A stretch of 64,000 nucleotides of DNA from Bacteroidota bacterium (GCA_023151185.1 JAKLJL010000011.1:1-64000); one strand, 5' to 3'; positions 16,876 through 28,707 are shown, counted from the stretch's first letter. Translations and numbers: made by a program. The notes: generated by a model not told the origin, from the sequence alone.

Positions 16876-17208
16876 TTATCCGAACCAAACCGAGTCACGA
16901 TCCGGCTTTTCATCTGCCGGCAGCCGGAAAAAGGTGAACAGAAGGTCTTTGGCCTCTTCCCAGTTTTCCAGATTGACACAATATTTAATAAACGGGGCTT
17001 TTACCTCACCCTGAATCAGTCCGGCTTCTTTAAGTTCAGCAAGATGCTGGGATAAAGTTGACCGTGCAATGGGTAAATGTTCGGCCATGTCCCCGCTGTA
17101 GCAGCACTTTCCTGAATTCTGAATCAGGTAATCCAAAATAAACAGACGGGCCGGATGGCTGAGAGCCTTGGCATACCGGGCAGTTTTAATTCTTTGGTCA
17201 ACCGTCAT
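16876..17208 (-). CDS. ArsR-family winged-helix repressor
   Basis: 110 residues from ATG 17208. The order is ALSHPARLFILDYL, MAEHLPIARSTLSQHLAELKEAGLIQGEV (recognition helix and turn), then the wing and a C-terminal helix. C35-C36 (GKCCYSG) and C77 could be the sensor ligands; they do not form the classical ELCVCDL arsenite site, so the effector is open. A longer frame from TTG 17247 would run over the operator at 17228-17243, hence the ATG choice. First gene of the operon ArsR-thioredoxin-rhodanese-permease-lipoprotein and very likely its repressor. Confidence 0.92.
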   Translation of the reverse strand: MTVDQRIKTARYAKALSHPARLFILDYLIQNSGKCCYSGDMAEHLPIARSTLSQHLAELKEAGLIQGEVKAPFIKYCVNLENWEEAKDLLFTFFRLPADEKPDRDSVWFG

Positions 17209-17227
17209 GAAAGAGGATATTAAGTTA

Positions 17228-17243
17228 TTCGTAAAAATACGAA
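17228..17243. promoter_or_regulatory. ArsR operator
   Basis: Perfect palindrome TTCGTA-AAAA-TACGAA, 20 bases before the ArsR start codon and covering the predicted transcription start. It matches the TTCGTA...TACGAA half-sites known from many ArsR-type operators. Confidence 0.8.
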
Positions 17244-17244
17244 A

Positions 17245-17275
17245 CAAATATCCGACAAAAAGATCGGTTTGTCAA
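17245..17275 (-). promoter_or_regulatory. promoter of the ArsR operon
   Basis: Minus strand TTG (17273-17275), 20 bases, GATATTTG (17245-17252), one base off TAnnTTTG. The start point would fall inside the operator palindrome, as expected for repression. Confidence 0.5.
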
Positions 17276-17304
17276 TAGTGGGCCTGATTGCAGGTCTGTT
17301 TTGG

Positions 17305-17320
17305 CCGGACCCGGGTCCGG
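17305..17320. other. 16-bp perfect GC-rich palindrome
   Basis: CCGGACCCGGGTCCGG lies between mntP and the ArsR promoter. It could fold into a hairpin behind mntP, but no U-tract follows on either strand, so I do not call a terminator. Confidence 0.4.
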
Positions 17321-17343
17321 GGGAGTGGTTTTATGGAAACAGG

Positions 17344-17913
17344 TCAGGGAGAAAGATGGTCCCAGAGGATTTTAAAGCCGATGGCAATCAGAATCACCCC
17401 GCCAAATAATTCGGCTTGCTGTTCGAGATGACGGCCGGCCCACTTCCCGATAAAGACCCCTGAAAATGAAAAGAGAGCACAGACGATGCCAATCATAAGA
17501 ACCGGCAACAGAAGGGTAACCTCCAGAACTGAGAATGAAATACCGACAGCAAGGGCATCAATACTGGTTGCAACCCCCAGAATCAGCAGAGTTTTCGTTG
17601 AAATAATCCCGGTTTCCCCACCTGATTCTTCTTCCTCCTCTTTGCTGAAAGACTCCCAAACCATTTTCCCGCCTATGATCAGCAGAAGGGTAAAAGCGAC
17701 CCAATGATCAAAAGATTCAATCAGAGATTTGAACGAATTTCCTGCAAAGTAACCGAGGAGAGTCATCCCGGATTGAAAAATGCCAAAGGTAAGTGCTAGC
17801 CTGAGTCCCAGGCGGACATGATTTTCTGTGGAAGAAAGGCCTTTCGAGATGGAAACTGCAAAGGCATCCATGGCAAGGCCAACTGCAAGAAGAAGGGCAA
17901 CGGAAAAGGACAT
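17344..17913 (-). CDS. mntP: manganese efflux pump MntP
   Basis: 189-residue six-helix inner-membrane protein exporting Mn(II). It has the two family repeats with conserved Asp: GLAMDAFAVSISKG (D16) and GVATSIDALAVGISF (near 118). An acidic loop EEEEESGG joins the halves. Length is exactly typical. No yybP-ykoY manganese riboswitch can fit, because the CPBP gene ends 25 bases upstream; expression probably comes from that gene's promoter. Confidence 0.95.
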   Translation of the reverse strand: MSFSVALLLAVGLAMDAFAVSISKGLSSTENHVRLGLRLALTFGIFQSGMTLLGYFAGNSFKSLIESFDHWVAFTLLLIIGGKMVWESFSKEEEEESGGETGIISTKTLLILGVATSIDALAVGISFSVLEVTLLLPVLMIGIVCALFSFSGVFIGKWAGRHLEQQAELFGGVILIAIGFKILWDHLSP

Positions 17914-17938
17914 CTGGATTCTGGGGTTAAGGTAAAAA

Positions 17939-18886
17939 TCAGGCTTCTGGTGCTGATTCCGGCCGGATCTTTACAGGACCGGGCAGAACATTTCCGGTTT
18001 GATGAGCCCGGATCAGGAAGTAGATCCCGGCTGAGGTCGCCAGAATGACGGCAACCAGGCCCCCTTCAGGGCCGAAGCCACCGCCGGTCAGTAAATCCGG
18101 TCCGGAAATTTCGGGGCGGATCAATCCGGTTTGGGTGGAAGAGGAACCTGAAATAATGCATCCGAAAACCGGTCCCTGAAAGAAATTCCAGGTGAGGTGA
18201 AGGCCGGTTACCAGCCAGATTTTTCGGGTCAGCATGTAGGCAGCACCCAACAAAAGACCTGCTTCGAGTGAAATGGCCAGAGAGCCAAACAGAGTAGACT
18301 CCGGATTTCCCAAATGAGCCAGTCCGAAGAAAAGAGAAGAAATAATCAGGGCCGGATAGGACCCCCAATAAGATTCGATTTGCTGAAATAAACCGGCACG
18401 GAACAAAACCTCTTCCGAAAGCGCAACGGAGGTCAGTGAAATCAGGTTGATAATGAGAAAAGACAGGACAGCGGTATCGGTTTCCCAGAGAAATCCGGTA
18501 ATCCGGTAATATCCGGCACTTGCCAGAACCCCGACAGTTAAGGACATTATAGCAGCCCCCCAGAGCAGACCTTTTCCCAACTCGGGCAACCAGCGGGGGT
18601 CAAGAAGCGGGGTCTCTTTCCAGGTTTTCTTTCCGATCAGGACAAAACAGATAAATACGGAAGCGGTAACGGATAAAAGGTGAACAAAAAGCTCCATTCC
18701 CGGCCGGAAGCCCTGTAAGGATTTAACAGATTCCGGAAGGTAAGAAGCCGGTACCAGGATGGCATAAACCGGAATCGAGTAGACCAGAATAAATAAAACA
18801 GGGAGCAGAACCGGAAACAGGATAACCTTCCATAGGGGTGAATTTCCTGCCGGTGTCAGATAGCCGGGGTTGGGATTTGCTGTCAT
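17939..18886 (-). CDS. CPBP-family intramembrane glutamic protease
   Basis: 315 residues, about eight helices. The Abi/CAAX-protease motifs are present: SEEVLFRAGLF (EExxxR), FFGLAHLGNP (FxxxH) and HLTWNFFQG (HxxxN/B). The family includes prenyl-protein proteases and bacteriocin-immunity or signalling proteases; the substrate here is unknown. It is followed by mntP after 25 bases and is divergent from the M48 peptidase gene. Start ATG 18886 gives a cytosolic N-terminus of about 20 residues before the first helix. Confidence 0.9.
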   Translation of the reverse strand: MTANPNPGYLTPAGNSPLWKVILFPVLLPVLFILVYSIPVYAILVPASYLPESVKSLQGFRPGMELFVHLLSVTASVFICFVLIGKKTWKETPLLDPRWLPELGKGLLWGAAIMSLTVGVLASAGYYRITGFLWETDTAVLSFLIINLISLTSVALSEEVLFRAGLFQQIESYWGSYPALIISSLFFGLAHLGNPESTLFGSLAISLEAGLLLGAAYMLTRKIWLVTGLHLTWNFFQGPVFGCIISGSSSTQTGLIRPEISGPDLLTGGGFGPEGGLVAVILATSAGIYFLIRAHQTGNVLPGPVKIRPESAPEA

Positions 18887-18917
18887 CAGATTTCCTTCAC
18901 TTCACAAGAATTTCAAA

Positions 18918-18947
18918 TTGGCTTTTTCTGAGTTTTTTCTATTTTTG
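18918..18947 (+). promoter_or_regulatory. promoter of the M48 peptidase gene
   Basis: TTG (18918-18920), 19 bases, TATTTTTG (18940-18947): Bacteroidota-type promoter, 31 bases before the start codon. Confidence 0.65.
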
Positions 18948-18978
18948 TTCAAAATTACAAAGAAACGGGCTTAATGCG

Positions 18979-19791
18979 ATGAAACCTGTCCAAATTAAAA
19001 GAAAACGAACCCGGAATATTCTGATTGGGCTGCTTTTAACTGCTGCCGGATGTTCGACTTCTGCGAACATGTATTCCGTTGATGATGATAAAACTCTGGG
19101 AAAGAGAATTTCCCAGCAGATTGCCGAGGATCCATCTACCTACCCGGTTTTGAATGAGGCCCAGTACCCCGAAGCGTACCAGCATATTCGCCGGATCACC
19201 TCGACTATCCTGAATTCCGGCCAGGTTAAAATGAAGGACAAATTTGAATGGAAAGTTCAGATTATCCGGGATGATAAAACCCTGAATGCCTTTTGTACCC
19301 CGGGTGGCTACATTTATGTTTACACCGGAATCATCAAATATCTGGAGTCTGAAGATCAGCTTGCCGGAGTAATGGGGCATGAAATCGGGCATGCAGACAA
19401 CCGCCATTCCACCAAACAGATGACGAAGGCCCAGAGTGCCAATATTCTGATTACGTTGGCTTCGATTTTTATCGGTCGGGATATTTCAGGCATTGCAAAT
19501 CCGCTGGCAAGCTTAACGCTTTTAAAGTACGGCCGGGATGATGAAACCGAAGCAGATGCCTCATCGGTCAAATATCTGTATCCGACTGATTATGATGCCC
19601 GTGGTGCCGCAAGATTCTTCGAAAAAATGGTCAAATCGGGTCAATCGAGTAACGGTCCGGTTTTCCTTTCCACCCACCCCGATCCGGGAAACCGGGTACA
19701 GGCTATCACCAAAGAATGGCAGAAAATGGGCGGGAAGGAAGGTCAGACGTTTGCTGACCGGTACAACCAGATCAAAAAAAGCATCCCCTGA
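18979..19791 (+). CDS. M48-family zinc metallopeptidase lipoprotein
   Basis: 270 residues from ATG 18979. The lipobox LLTAAGC puts the lipid at C25, so the enzyme is anchored in the envelope and faces the periplasm. The zinc site is HEIGH at 134-138 with the third ligand in DDETEADASSVKYL. It resembles the BepA/LoiP-like and Oma1-like single-domain M48 group, which degrades misfolded outer-membrane proteins. The open frame extends further upstream but includes the promoter, so I reject the longer start. Confidence 0.93.
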   Translation: MKPVQIKRKRTRNILIGLLLTAAGCSTSANMYSVDDDKTLGKRISQQIAEDPSTYPVLNEAQYPEAYQHIRRITSTILNSGQVKMKDKFEWKVQIIRDDKTLNAFCTPGGYIYVYTGIIKYLESEDQLAGVMGHEIGHADNRHSTKQMTKAQSANILITLASIFIGRDISGIANPLASLTLLKYGRDDETEADASSVKYLYPTDYDARGAARFFEKMVKSGQSSNGPVFLSTHPDPGNRVQAITKEWQKMGGKEGQTFADRYNQIKKSIP

Positions 19792-19830
19792 AAAGTGAAG
19801 TCTGTCAGTTAAAAATCTGCCTTTGCCGGA

Positions 19831-19867
19831 CCCTGAAATTCTGTTACCAGATGACGGAATCTCAGGG
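19831..19867. terminator. long hairpin between convergent genes
   Basis: CCCTGAAATTCTGT (19831-19844) pairs with ACGGAATCTCAGGG (19854-19867) with one mismatch and one G-U pair. It sits between the ends of the M48 and hom genes. No U-tract follows, so it may stabilise 3' ends rather than terminate on its own. Confidence 0.4.
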
Positions 19868-19894
19868 TGAGGAGAGGTTGATTTCCAAAAGCAC

Positions 19895-21115
19895 TCACAT
19901 TACTGCAGGATAGGAGTGAGGCACCGGCTGTATTTTCTCAATGAAAACGGATTTTGGCAAACTGACGGCAAGATCGGCAAAGGTCTGAAGTTCTGCCAGG
20001 ACTCCCAGCGGTACCGTTTTTAAAACAATCCGGTTTGAACCGACCAGCCTGGATATCAACCCGTGGGTTCCGACTGCCTGAATTAACTTTTTCGTTTGTC
20101 CTTTTTTGGCGCGCAGGTAAACCTGATCCAGTATCCGGTTATGGTTGACCACTAGTTGGGTGTCTTTTTTAATTTCCGGCGGATGGTGATTAACTGAAAG
20201 AAGGTCTGCAACAATGGAGCAGGCAGTGGGATTTCCGCCGGCACCTTTGCCGGCCAGAACCTGACTGCCTGAGTACCGTGTATTTAACCGAATGGCATTG
20301 TACTCATTCCGGATGTCATAAAAGGGGTGCTCGCCGGTAATCAGTTCCGGTAAAATCCAGGCATCAAGGCCTGCACTGGTCCGTTCAAGATTGGCCAGAT
20401 ATTTCAGCCGCCCGTACCGGGTCAGGAAGTGATCTTCGTCTGACAGGTTCATCAGGGAAAAGGCTGGTATCTGTGCCGGGAGAACCGGGATTCCGAAAGC
20501 ATGCCAGGCAATAATAGCCAGCTTCTGCTGAATGTCCCATCCTTTCAGGTCATAACTCGGGTCTGCCTCCAGAAACCCCAGACTTCTGGCTTCTTCCAGT
20601 ATTGTCTGGACGGTAGAATTGCCCGCCTGCTGCAGCCGGGTCAGGATGTAATTGGTTGATCCGTTGATGATTCCGGTTACCTGCCGGATCTGGTGATGCC
20701 TGAGATTAAAATTCAGCGCAGAAAGAATAGGGATGGACCCGCCAACACTCGCTTCATACAACAGGTTAACTCCGTTTTCAGAGGCGAGGGCTCTGAGTTC
20801 TTCGCCATGATAGGCGATAAGAAATTTATTGGCCGTGATGACATGCTTTTTTTGCCGGAGAGCTTCCCGGATAAAATCATGAGCAGGCTGAATGCCGCCT
20901 ATGACTTCGATTACAACCTGAACCGAAGGGTCGTAAGCAAGTTCAAATAATTTTTCGGTAAACGGAATGTTGGTCTCGGTATGACGGTCCGGATGTTTAA
21001 TGGCCACCGAAACGATCTCATACTGTCCGGCATGATCGGCCTGAATTTGTTCCCAGACCTGTTTGCCGACAACACCGAATCCGGCAAGACCAATTCTGAT
21101 TTTCTTTCCTGACAT
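19895..21115 (-). CDS. hom: homoserine dehydrogenase
   Basis: Reduces aspartate semialdehyde to homoserine with NAD(P)H. 406 residues: Rossmann start IRIGLAGFGVVGKQV, nucleotide/substrate motifs VITANKFLIAYHGEEL (Lys) and LLYEASVGGSIPIL, and NGSTNYILTRLQ in the catalytic domain. The C-terminal region (LISRLVGSNRIVLKTVPLG) does not read as a regular ACT domain, so threonine feedback may be absent or altered. It starts one base before the metX stop region ends. Last gene of the SAM-riboswitch operon, so it serves methionine rather than threonine synthesis. Confidence 0.95.
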   Translation of the reverse strand: MSGKKIRIGLAGFGVVGKQVWEQIQADHAGQYEIVSVAIKHPDRHTETNIPFTEKLFELAYDPSVQVVIEVIGGIQPAHDFIREALRQKKHVITANKFLIAYHGEELRALASENGVNLLYEASVGGSIPILSALNFNLRHHQIRQVTGIINGSTNYILTRLQQAGNSTVQTILEEARSLGFLEADPSYDLKGWDIQQKLAIIAWHAFGIPVLPAQIPAFSLMNLSDEDHFLTRYGRLKYLANLERTSAGLDAWILPELITGEHPFYDIRNEYNAIRLNTRYSGSQVLAGKGAGGNPTACSIVADLLSVNHHPPEIKKDTQLVVNHNRILDQVYLRAKKGQTKKLIQAVGTHGLISRLVGSNRIVLKTVPLGVLAELQTFADLAVSLPKSVFIEKIQPVPHSYPAVM

Positions 21116-21116
21116 G

Positions 21117-23521
<2,405 letters not shown>

Positions 23522-23527
<6 letters not shown>

Positions 23528-23638
23528 GATCTCTCCCCGTATCGGGGGTAGGAATTGGCACCTTCGCCGGGATAATGATCCCCGGTGGGTTGCCATGGCG
23601 TCGCAGGGCCTGTCCCTCGGCCATTCTTGATAAGAAAA
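23522..23638 (-). ncRNA. SAM-I (S-box) riboswitch
   Basis: The minus strand reads CTTATCAAGA...GGCCGAGGGACAGGCCC...GGCAACC...GGTGCCAATTCC...GAGAGATCAGAAG, the full conserved core of the SAM-I riboswitch: P1 strands, kink-turn, P2/P3 and the J3/4 purines. P1 pairs 23521-23531 with 23631-23641 with one mismatch. SAM binding should shut off metY-metX-hom. Confidence 0.97.
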
Positions 23639-23660
23639 GGTCTTTGTGAAAGAACTGGAA

Positions 23661-23692
23661 CAAAGATACGGCGCAGAATATTTGGTTGTCAA
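23661..23692 (-). promoter_or_regulatory. promoter of the riboswitch-met operon
   Basis: Minus strand TTG (23690-23692), 21 bases, TATCTTTG (23661-23668). The start near 23655 lies just before the riboswitch. Confidence 0.75.
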
Positions 23693-24067
23693 TAGAACTG
23701 ACGAATAAAATACACCATAAACAGGCTTATGGTTAAATAATAATGGGTATTATTCTGTTGTATGCCTATGTGCCAGAATTATGTTCTGTTTTATTGATGG
23801 TTTTTCGATAGATCCTCCGGCTGAATCAGGCAGGACACTGAAAAATATCCCGGGCTACTCCCAGCCATCTTAACGGGATTCTAATAGGGATTTCCCCAAA
23901 ACAACAATCGACGTTTTTGACTTTAATACCCCCCCGGGGTAACTTTGCACCCGGCCAAAAGCCCGTTTTTTGTCAAAATTTTCATCCTGCCGGGAACCTT
24001 CAGGTTAAATTAAGTCCTTCAAAACTGCAGGAACCGGTTATTCCATTCACAAACAGAGGTAAATTCA
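23693..24067. other. divergent regulatory region between met and sdh operons
   Basis: This 375-base region has no gene. It contains the met promoter edge, the sdh promoter (23916-23947) and roughly 120 bases of sdh leader. AT-rich in its first half; no known motif seen in the rest. Confidence 0.5.
23916..23947 (+). promoter_or_regulatory. promoter of sdhCAB
   Basis: TTTG (23916-23919), 20 bases, TAACTTTG (23940-23947). Clear Bacteroidota-type match; leader about 115 bases. Confidence 0.75.
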
Positions 24068-24727
24068 ATGGGTTGGTTTACGAAAGCATTATCGACATCG
24101 ATCGGTAAGAAATTGCTGGTCGGACTGACGGGAATGTTTCTGAGCATTTTCCTGGTCGTCCACCTGTATATAAATCTGCACCTTTTCAAAAATGATGGCG
24201 GAGAAACCTTCCGGGCCATGGCTGAATTCATGGGAACGACCTGGGCTGTAAAAGTTCTTGAATTCGGACTTCTTCTCGGTTTTATTCTCCATATCGTTTA
24301 CAGTATTCTGGTAACCATTCAGAATAAGGCTGCAAAGCCGGCCGGTTACGGGGCATCACCCAACCCGGGCACCAGCAAAGCGTCGAGCCGGAATATGATC
24401 TGGCTGGGTCTGCTCCTGGGTGTTTTTCTGGTGATTCACCTTCAGGGTATTTATTTCAAGGCCAAATTTGGTCATGAAGCCCATGATATTTATGAACTTA
24501 CCCTTTCGGTCATGAGTGACCCCGCCTGGGCTGTTGTTTATCTGATCTCAATGGTTGCCCTTGCAATTCACCTGAAACACGGATTCCAGTCTGCTTTTCA
24601 GACTTTTGGTCTGAATGTTCCTAAATACAAAGGTATGATTGAGGCTGTTGCCATCCTGTTCTGGGTGGGTGTGCCGGCTGCCTTTGCTTCGATCCCTGTC
24701 TATTTCGCATTTCTGGGAGGAAAATAA
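24068..24727 (+). CDS. sdhC: succinate dehydrogenase/fumarate reductase cytochrome b subunit
   Basis: 219-residue di-heme cytochrome b anchor (b558 type) with five predicted helices. Helix starts include [81 protein letters not shown] and the last near [16 protein letters not shown]. His residues within these helices serve as heme ligands. Passes electrons between the quinone pool and SdhAB. Two bases separate it from sdhA. Confidence 0.95.
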   Translation: MGWFTKALSTSIGKKLLVGLTGMFLSIFLVVHLYINLHLFKNDGGETFRAMAEFMGTTWAVKVLEFGLLLGFILHIVYSILVTIQNKAAKPAGYGASPNPGTSKASSRNMIWLGLLLGVFLVIHLQGIYFKAKFGHEAHDIYELTLSVMSDPAWAVVYLISMVALAIHLKHGFQSAFQTFGLNVPKYKGMIEAVAILFWVGVPAAFASIPVYFAFLGGK

Positions 24728-24729
24728 TC

Positions 24730-26643
24730 ATGGCTTTAGATTCCAAAATTCCTGCCGGTCCCATTGAAACCAAATGGACCAACCACAAATTCAAAATGAA
24801 GCTGGTAAACCCGGCAAATAAAAGAAAATATACCGTCATTATTGTCGGAACCGGTCTTGCCGGCGGCTCTGCTGCAGCTTCACTGGCCGAACTCGGGTAT
24901 AATGTCCTGGCCTTTTCCTTTCACGAATCACCCCGCCGGGCACACTCCATAGCTGCACAGGGCGGTATCAATGCTGCAAAAAATTATCAGAATGACGGAG
25001 ACTCGGTTCACCGGTTGTTCTATGATACCCTGAAGGGTGGCGATTACCGTGCCCGTGAGGCCAATGTTCACCGTCTGGCAGAGGTTTCGGGTAATATTAT
25101 TGATCAGTGTGTGGCACAAGGCGTTCCGTTTGCCCGTGAATACGGTGGACTTCTGGATAACCGGTCTTTTGGCGGCGCACAGGTTTCCCGTACTTTTTAT
25201 GCAAAAGGGCAAACCGGTCAGCAGCTTCTGCTCGGTGCCTACTCTGCCATGAACAAACAGATTTCTGAAGGCAGGGTTCAATTTTTCCCGCGTCATGAAA
25301 TGCTGGACCTGGTAGTGGTGGACGGAAAAGCACGGGGTATCGTGACCCGTGACCTGAATACCGGAGAAGTTAAATCCTGGGCAGCCGATGCCGTCCTTCT
25401 GGCTACCGGTGGCTACGGAAACGTCTTTTTCCTGTCGACCAATGCCATGTATTCCAATGCAACCGCTGCCTGGCGGGCCCATAAAAAAGGCGCCTTTTTC
25501 GCAAATCCCTGTTTTACACAGATCCACCCGACCTGTATTCCGGTATCATCGGGCCACCAGTCCAAACTGACCCTGATGTCTGAGTCACTCAGAAATGACG
25601 GCCGGGTCTGGGTTCCGAAAAAGGCAGGGGACAACCGGCCGGCCAATCAGATTCCTGAGGATGAACGGGATTATTATCTTGAACGTCTCTATCCGTCATT
25701 CGGAAACCTGGTCCCCCGTGATGTTGCCTCACGCAGAGCAAAGGAAATGTGCGACAAGGAACACGGAGTCGGTGCTACCAAACTGGCTGTTTATCTCGAT
25801 TTTTCAGACGCCATCAAACGTCTTGGAAAAGCCGGTGTTGAAGAACGTTACGGCAACCTGTTTGATATGTACCAGCAGATTACCGGCGAAAATCCCTATG
25901 AAGTACCGATGAGAATTTATCCGGCAGTTCACTACACCATGGGCGGGCTCTGGGTGGATTATAACCTGCAGAGCACAGTACCCGGTTTATTCGTTCTGGG
26001 TGAAGCCAACTTTTCTGATCACGGTGCGAACCGGTTGGGTGCCTCTGCCCTCATGCAGGGTCTTGCCGACGGATATTTCGTTATCCCCTATACTCTTGGT
26101 GACTACCTGGCCACAAAGGGAACCGATAAACTGACCACATCGCATGAAGCTTTCAAAAAATCGGAAGAAGACGTGAAGGCAGTAACCAAAAAGCTGCTGG
26201 CCGTTAAAGGAAAAACCACGGTTGATGAATTCCATAAAAAACTGGGATTGATCATGTGGGATTACGTTGGGATGGCCCGGAATGAAGCCGGTCTGAAGCA
26301 TGCCCTGGAAGAAATCCGGAAAATCCGGGATGAATTCTGGAAAGATGTTCTGGTGCCCGGATCCGAAACCGAATTCAATCAGGAACTGGAAAAAGCTCAC
26401 CGGGTTGCCGACTTCATTGAACTGGGTGAACTGATGGCCCTGGATGCTCTTGAAAGAAATGAATCCTGCGGCGGACATTTCCGTGAAGAATATCAGACCG
26501 AAGATGGCGAAGCCCAGCGGGATGATGAAAAATATGCCTATGTGGCAGCGTGGGAATTCAAAGGCGTCGGCGAAAAACCTGAGCTTCACAAAGAAAATCT
26601 CACTTTTGAATATGTGAAACCTTCTCAGCGGAGTTACAAATGA
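24730..26643 (+). CDS. sdhA: succinate dehydrogenase/fumarate reductase flavoprotein
   Basis: 637 residues with covalently bound FAD. Dinucleotide motif [21 protein letters not shown], the FAD-attaching His in [14 protein letters not shown], capping and catalytic segments QIHPTCIPV and [10 protein letters not shown], and the C-terminal [21 protein letters not shown]. Length and the sdhCAB order are those of the Bacteroidota/epsilonproteobacterial type (class B, two hemes, single anchor). Direction (succinate oxidation or fumarate respiration) is not fixed by sequence. Confidence 0.97.
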   Translation: MALDSKIPAGPIETKWTNHKFKMKLVNPANKRKYTVIIVGTGLAGGSAAASLAELGYNVLAFSFHESPRRAHSIAAQGGINAAKNYQNDGDSVHRLFYDTLKGGDYRAREANVHRLAEVSGNIIDQCVAQGVPFAREYGGLLDNRSFGGAQVSRTFYAKGQTGQQLLLGAYSAMNKQISEGRVQFFPRHEMLDLVVVDGKARGIVTRDLNTGEVKSWAADAVLLATGGYGNVFFLSTNAMYSNATAAWRAHKKGAFFANPCFTQIHPTCIPVSSGHQSKLTLMSESLRNDGRVWVPKKAGDNRPANQIPEDERDYYLERLYPSFGNLVPRDVASRRAKEMCDKEHGVGATKLAVYLDFSDAIKRLGKAGVEERYGNLFDMYQQITGENPYEVPMRIYPAVHYTMGGLWVDYNLQSTVPGLFVLGEANFSDHGANRLGASALMQGLADGYFVIPYTLGDYLATKGTDKLTTSHEAFKKSEEDVKAVTKKLLAVKGKTTVDEFHKKLGLIMWDYVGMARNEAGLKHALEEIRKIRDEFWKDVLVPGSETEFNQELEKAHRVADFIELGELMALDALERNESCGGHFREEYQTEDGEAQRDDEKYAYVAAWEFKGVGEKPELHKENLTFEYVKPSQRSYK

Positions 26644-27383
26644 TGAATATTACACTGAAAGTCTGGAGACAAAAGAACTGTAACTCGAAGGGTGCTTTTG
26701 AATCCTACCCGGTTGAAGGTGTATCACCGGATATGTCCTTCCTTGAAATGCTGGATATGCTCAATGAACGCCTGATCAAAAAGGGAATTGAACCAATTGC
26801 GTTCGATCACGATTGCCGTGAAGGTATCTGCGGAACCTGTTCAATGGTGATTAATGGCCGCCCGCACGGTCCGATTAAAGGGGTAACCACCTGCCAGCTT
26901 CACATGAGAAGTTTCAAGGATGGAGACAACATTGTGATTGAACCCTACCGGGCAAAAGCATTCCCGATCATTAAAGACCTGGTTGTGGACCGGTCTTCCT
27001 TTGAACGGATTATGGTTGCAGGTGGCTATGTCTCTGTTAGGACCGGAAATGCACAGGATGCCAATGCCATTCCGATTGGAAAGCACGAAGCTGATGAAGC
27101 CTTCAATGCTGCTGCCTGCATCGGGTGCGGAGCCTGTGTGGCTTCCTGCAAAAACTCTTCGGCAATGCTGTTTGTAGGAGCTAAAGTGTCTCAATACGCA
27201 CTTCTGCCTCAGGGAAAGCCTGAAAGAAAGGACCGTGTTCTGAATATGGTTGCTGCCATGGATGCAGAAGGGTTTGGAAACTGTTCCAACACCGGAGCCT
27301 GTGAAGCGACCTGCCCGAAAGGACTTAACCTGACCCATATTGCCCGGTTGAACCGGGAATATATCTCGGCAGTTCTTTCCTGA
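26640..27383 (+). CDS. sdhB: succinate dehydrogenase/fumarate reductase iron-sulfur subunit
   Basis: 247 residues with three clusters. [2Fe-2S]: [13 protein letters not shown] with a distal Cys in TTCQLHM. [4Fe-4S]: [13 protein letters not shown]. [3Fe-4S]: [16 protein letters not shown]. The ATG at 26640 overlaps the sdhA stop (an adjacent ATG at 26643 is equally possible), with GGAG about eight bases before. Confidence 0.97.
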   Translation: MMNITLKVWRQKNCNSKGAFESYPVEGVSPDMSFLEMLDMLNERLIKKGIEPIAFDHDCREGICGTCSMVINGRPHGPIKGVTTCQLHMRSFKDGDNIVIEPYRAKAFPIIKDLVVDRSSFERIMVAGGYVSVRTGNAQDANAIPIGKHEADEAFNAAACIGCGACVASCKNSSAMLFVGAKVSQYALLPQGKPERKDRVLNMVAAMDAEGFGNCSNTGACEATCPKGLNLTHIARLNREYISAVLS

Positions 27384-27397
27384 TTCAGGAAAATTGA

Positions 27398-27427
27398 AAA
27401 AATCCGGCCCTGAGCCGGATTTTTTTT
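27398..27427. terminator. bidirectional intrinsic terminator
   Basis: AATCCGGC (27401-27408), loop CCTGA, GCCGGATT (27414-27421) then T-run; A-rich on the other side. It ends sdhCAB and the convergent hemerythrin gene. Confidence 0.9.
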
Positions 27428-27893
27428 ATCCCTTCCTGCTTCCTTCGGGCCATCCCGGTCCGGTTAGTTTTCTGAATGCACTTAAATAAGCTCCGATATC
27501 CATCAGGCGATCATTCCCGGTGGTCTTTTCAACCCATGGAAACAGATGACTTTCTTCAAACCGGATATGCCGGGTAAGAAGACCTGAAAAACCTGTAAGT
27601 CCTTCAGAATCCAGTCCGGCCATCCGTGCTATTGCTGCCAGACGGTCCAATTGTCTGTGCTCCTGAATCAGTTGATCCCGGAAGGGGATTGACTGACCGG
27701 AAACCTGGGAAAGGAGAAAACTTTCTTCAAGCTCAAAGTGGGTAGCCAGAGAGTTGTCCCAAAACCGGGTTAAGTACTTATTCAACACCTCAGTATTCAT
27801 TCCGTTTTCAGCTCCATTTTTCAGGCGCCGGGCAAAAACCAGTCCGTGATGATGTTCCCAACTGAACGGAATAAGTCCGGGGTGCCGTTTCAT
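27426..27893 (-). CDS. hemerythrin-domain protein
   Basis: 155 residues forming a four-helix HHE bundle. Di-iron ligands are in HHHGLVFARRL, ATHFELEESFLL, QEHRQLDRL and RHIRFEESHLFPWVE. Its ATG overlaps the last base of the ric stop region, so the two are translated together. Next to Ric, a role in O2/NO binding or iron storage under nitrosative stress is likely, though the ligand is not shown. Confidence 0.9.
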   Translation of the reverse strand: MKRHPGLIPFSWEHHHGLVFARRLKNGAENGMNTEVLNKYLTRFWDNSLATHFELEESFLLSQVSGQSIPFRDQLIQEHRQLDRLAAIARMAGLDSEGLTGFSGLLTRHIRFEESHLFPWVEKTTGNDRLMDIGAYLSAFRKLTGPGWPEGSRKG

Positions 27894-28612
27894 CAGCCGG
27901 CCCAGCTTGCTTCAAGGTCCAGAGCTTTTGGATGGAGCAGATTATTTTCGAGATGGACGTGCAGATGCAGGTCGGATTCCCAGTCCTTCAGTTCCTGCCA
28001 GGTGGTCCGGTAGGTGGTGCAACCATCCGGTGGGCAGGTGTACTGATTGGTCAGCCGGCTGAGTTCTTTCAGTTCCTCACCCACTTCACTATGCTCCAGT
28101 TCCATCATTCCAACCGGATTACGGACTGTACCGAACAGGGCCGCCGGTTTGGGTCCGCCTTCCCGGCGATTTGCGTCCATGGCCTTTATGTACGGGAATA
28201 AAATAAGTTCTTCTTTCATCAGGTGCTGAGCCAGTGCTCCATTGTGCCGGCCGAAGAGGGAACGTATTTCCAGAAGCTCAGGATGGTTCCGGCCATGAAC
28301 ACTGACCAGTTTGTCGAGGCGTGCTTCCAGAACCGGACCCTGTTTCCGGATATAGGCGTGATGGTGACCGGTAATATGATCAATTAATTCCGGCAGAGTC
28401 AATAAATCAAAAATGCCCGATTCAGGCGCTTTTTCAGTCCGGAGCTCAGTTAGTTCCCTGATCAGCGAGTCCATGTCCAGATTATGATCCAGGCTGATTT
28501 CAGAAAGTTTCCGTTTTCCGCCACAACAGTAATCTATCTGGTATTTTTCGAAAACACGGGCAGTTTTGAAATTTTCATTGACAAGTTCCCCGATTGTTTT
28601 ATCAGTCAGCAT
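27893..28612 (-). CDS. ric: iron-sulfur cluster repair di-iron protein
   Basis: 239 residues (YtfE/ScdA family). It repairs Fe-S clusters damaged by NO or oxidants. N-terminal ScdA_N domain with VFEKYQIDYCCGGKRKL (Cys pair), then hemerythrin-like ligands HHHAYIRKQ, HNGALAQHLMKEEL, EHSEVGEELKEL and HVHLENNLLHPKAL. Start set at ATG 28612, with GGAGGT at 28617-28622; the frame continues to a TTG without support. Followed by the hemerythrin gene with overlap. Confidence 0.95.
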   Translation of the reverse strand: MLTDKTIGELVNENFKTARVFEKYQIDYCCGGKRKLSEISLDHNLDMDSLIRELTELRTEKAPESGIFDLLTLPELIDHITGHHHAYIRKQGPVLEARLDKLVSVHGRNHPELLEIRSLFGRHNGALAQHLMKEELILFPYIKAMDANRREGGPKPAALFGTVRNPVGMMELEHSEVGEELKELSRLTNQYTCPPDGCTTYRTTWQELKDWESDLHLHVHLENNLLHPKALDLEASWAG

Positions 28613-28707
28613 AACAACCTCCGTTTTTATCAAAATTACTATATATAGAATAAATAGTCCATAAACTGATTCTTAAAATTTTCCTGATTGGAAATTCTCA
28701 TCAGAAA

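Noticed and set aside
17305-17320. GC-rich palindrome as terminator of mntP
   Set aside because: No U-tract on either strand.
17914-17938. yybP-ykoY manganese riboswitch before mntP
   Set aside because: Only 25 bases separate mntP from the upstream gene, too short for the element.
25987-26589. Long minus-strand open frame opposite sdhA (200 codons)
   Set aside because: Antisense shadow rich in Phe/Gly/His patterns produced by the codon bias of the real gene.
28631-28638. CAAAATTA (TAATTTTG on the minus strand) as ric promoter
   Set aside because: No -33 element at the right distance, and the start would leave only about 12 bases of leader.
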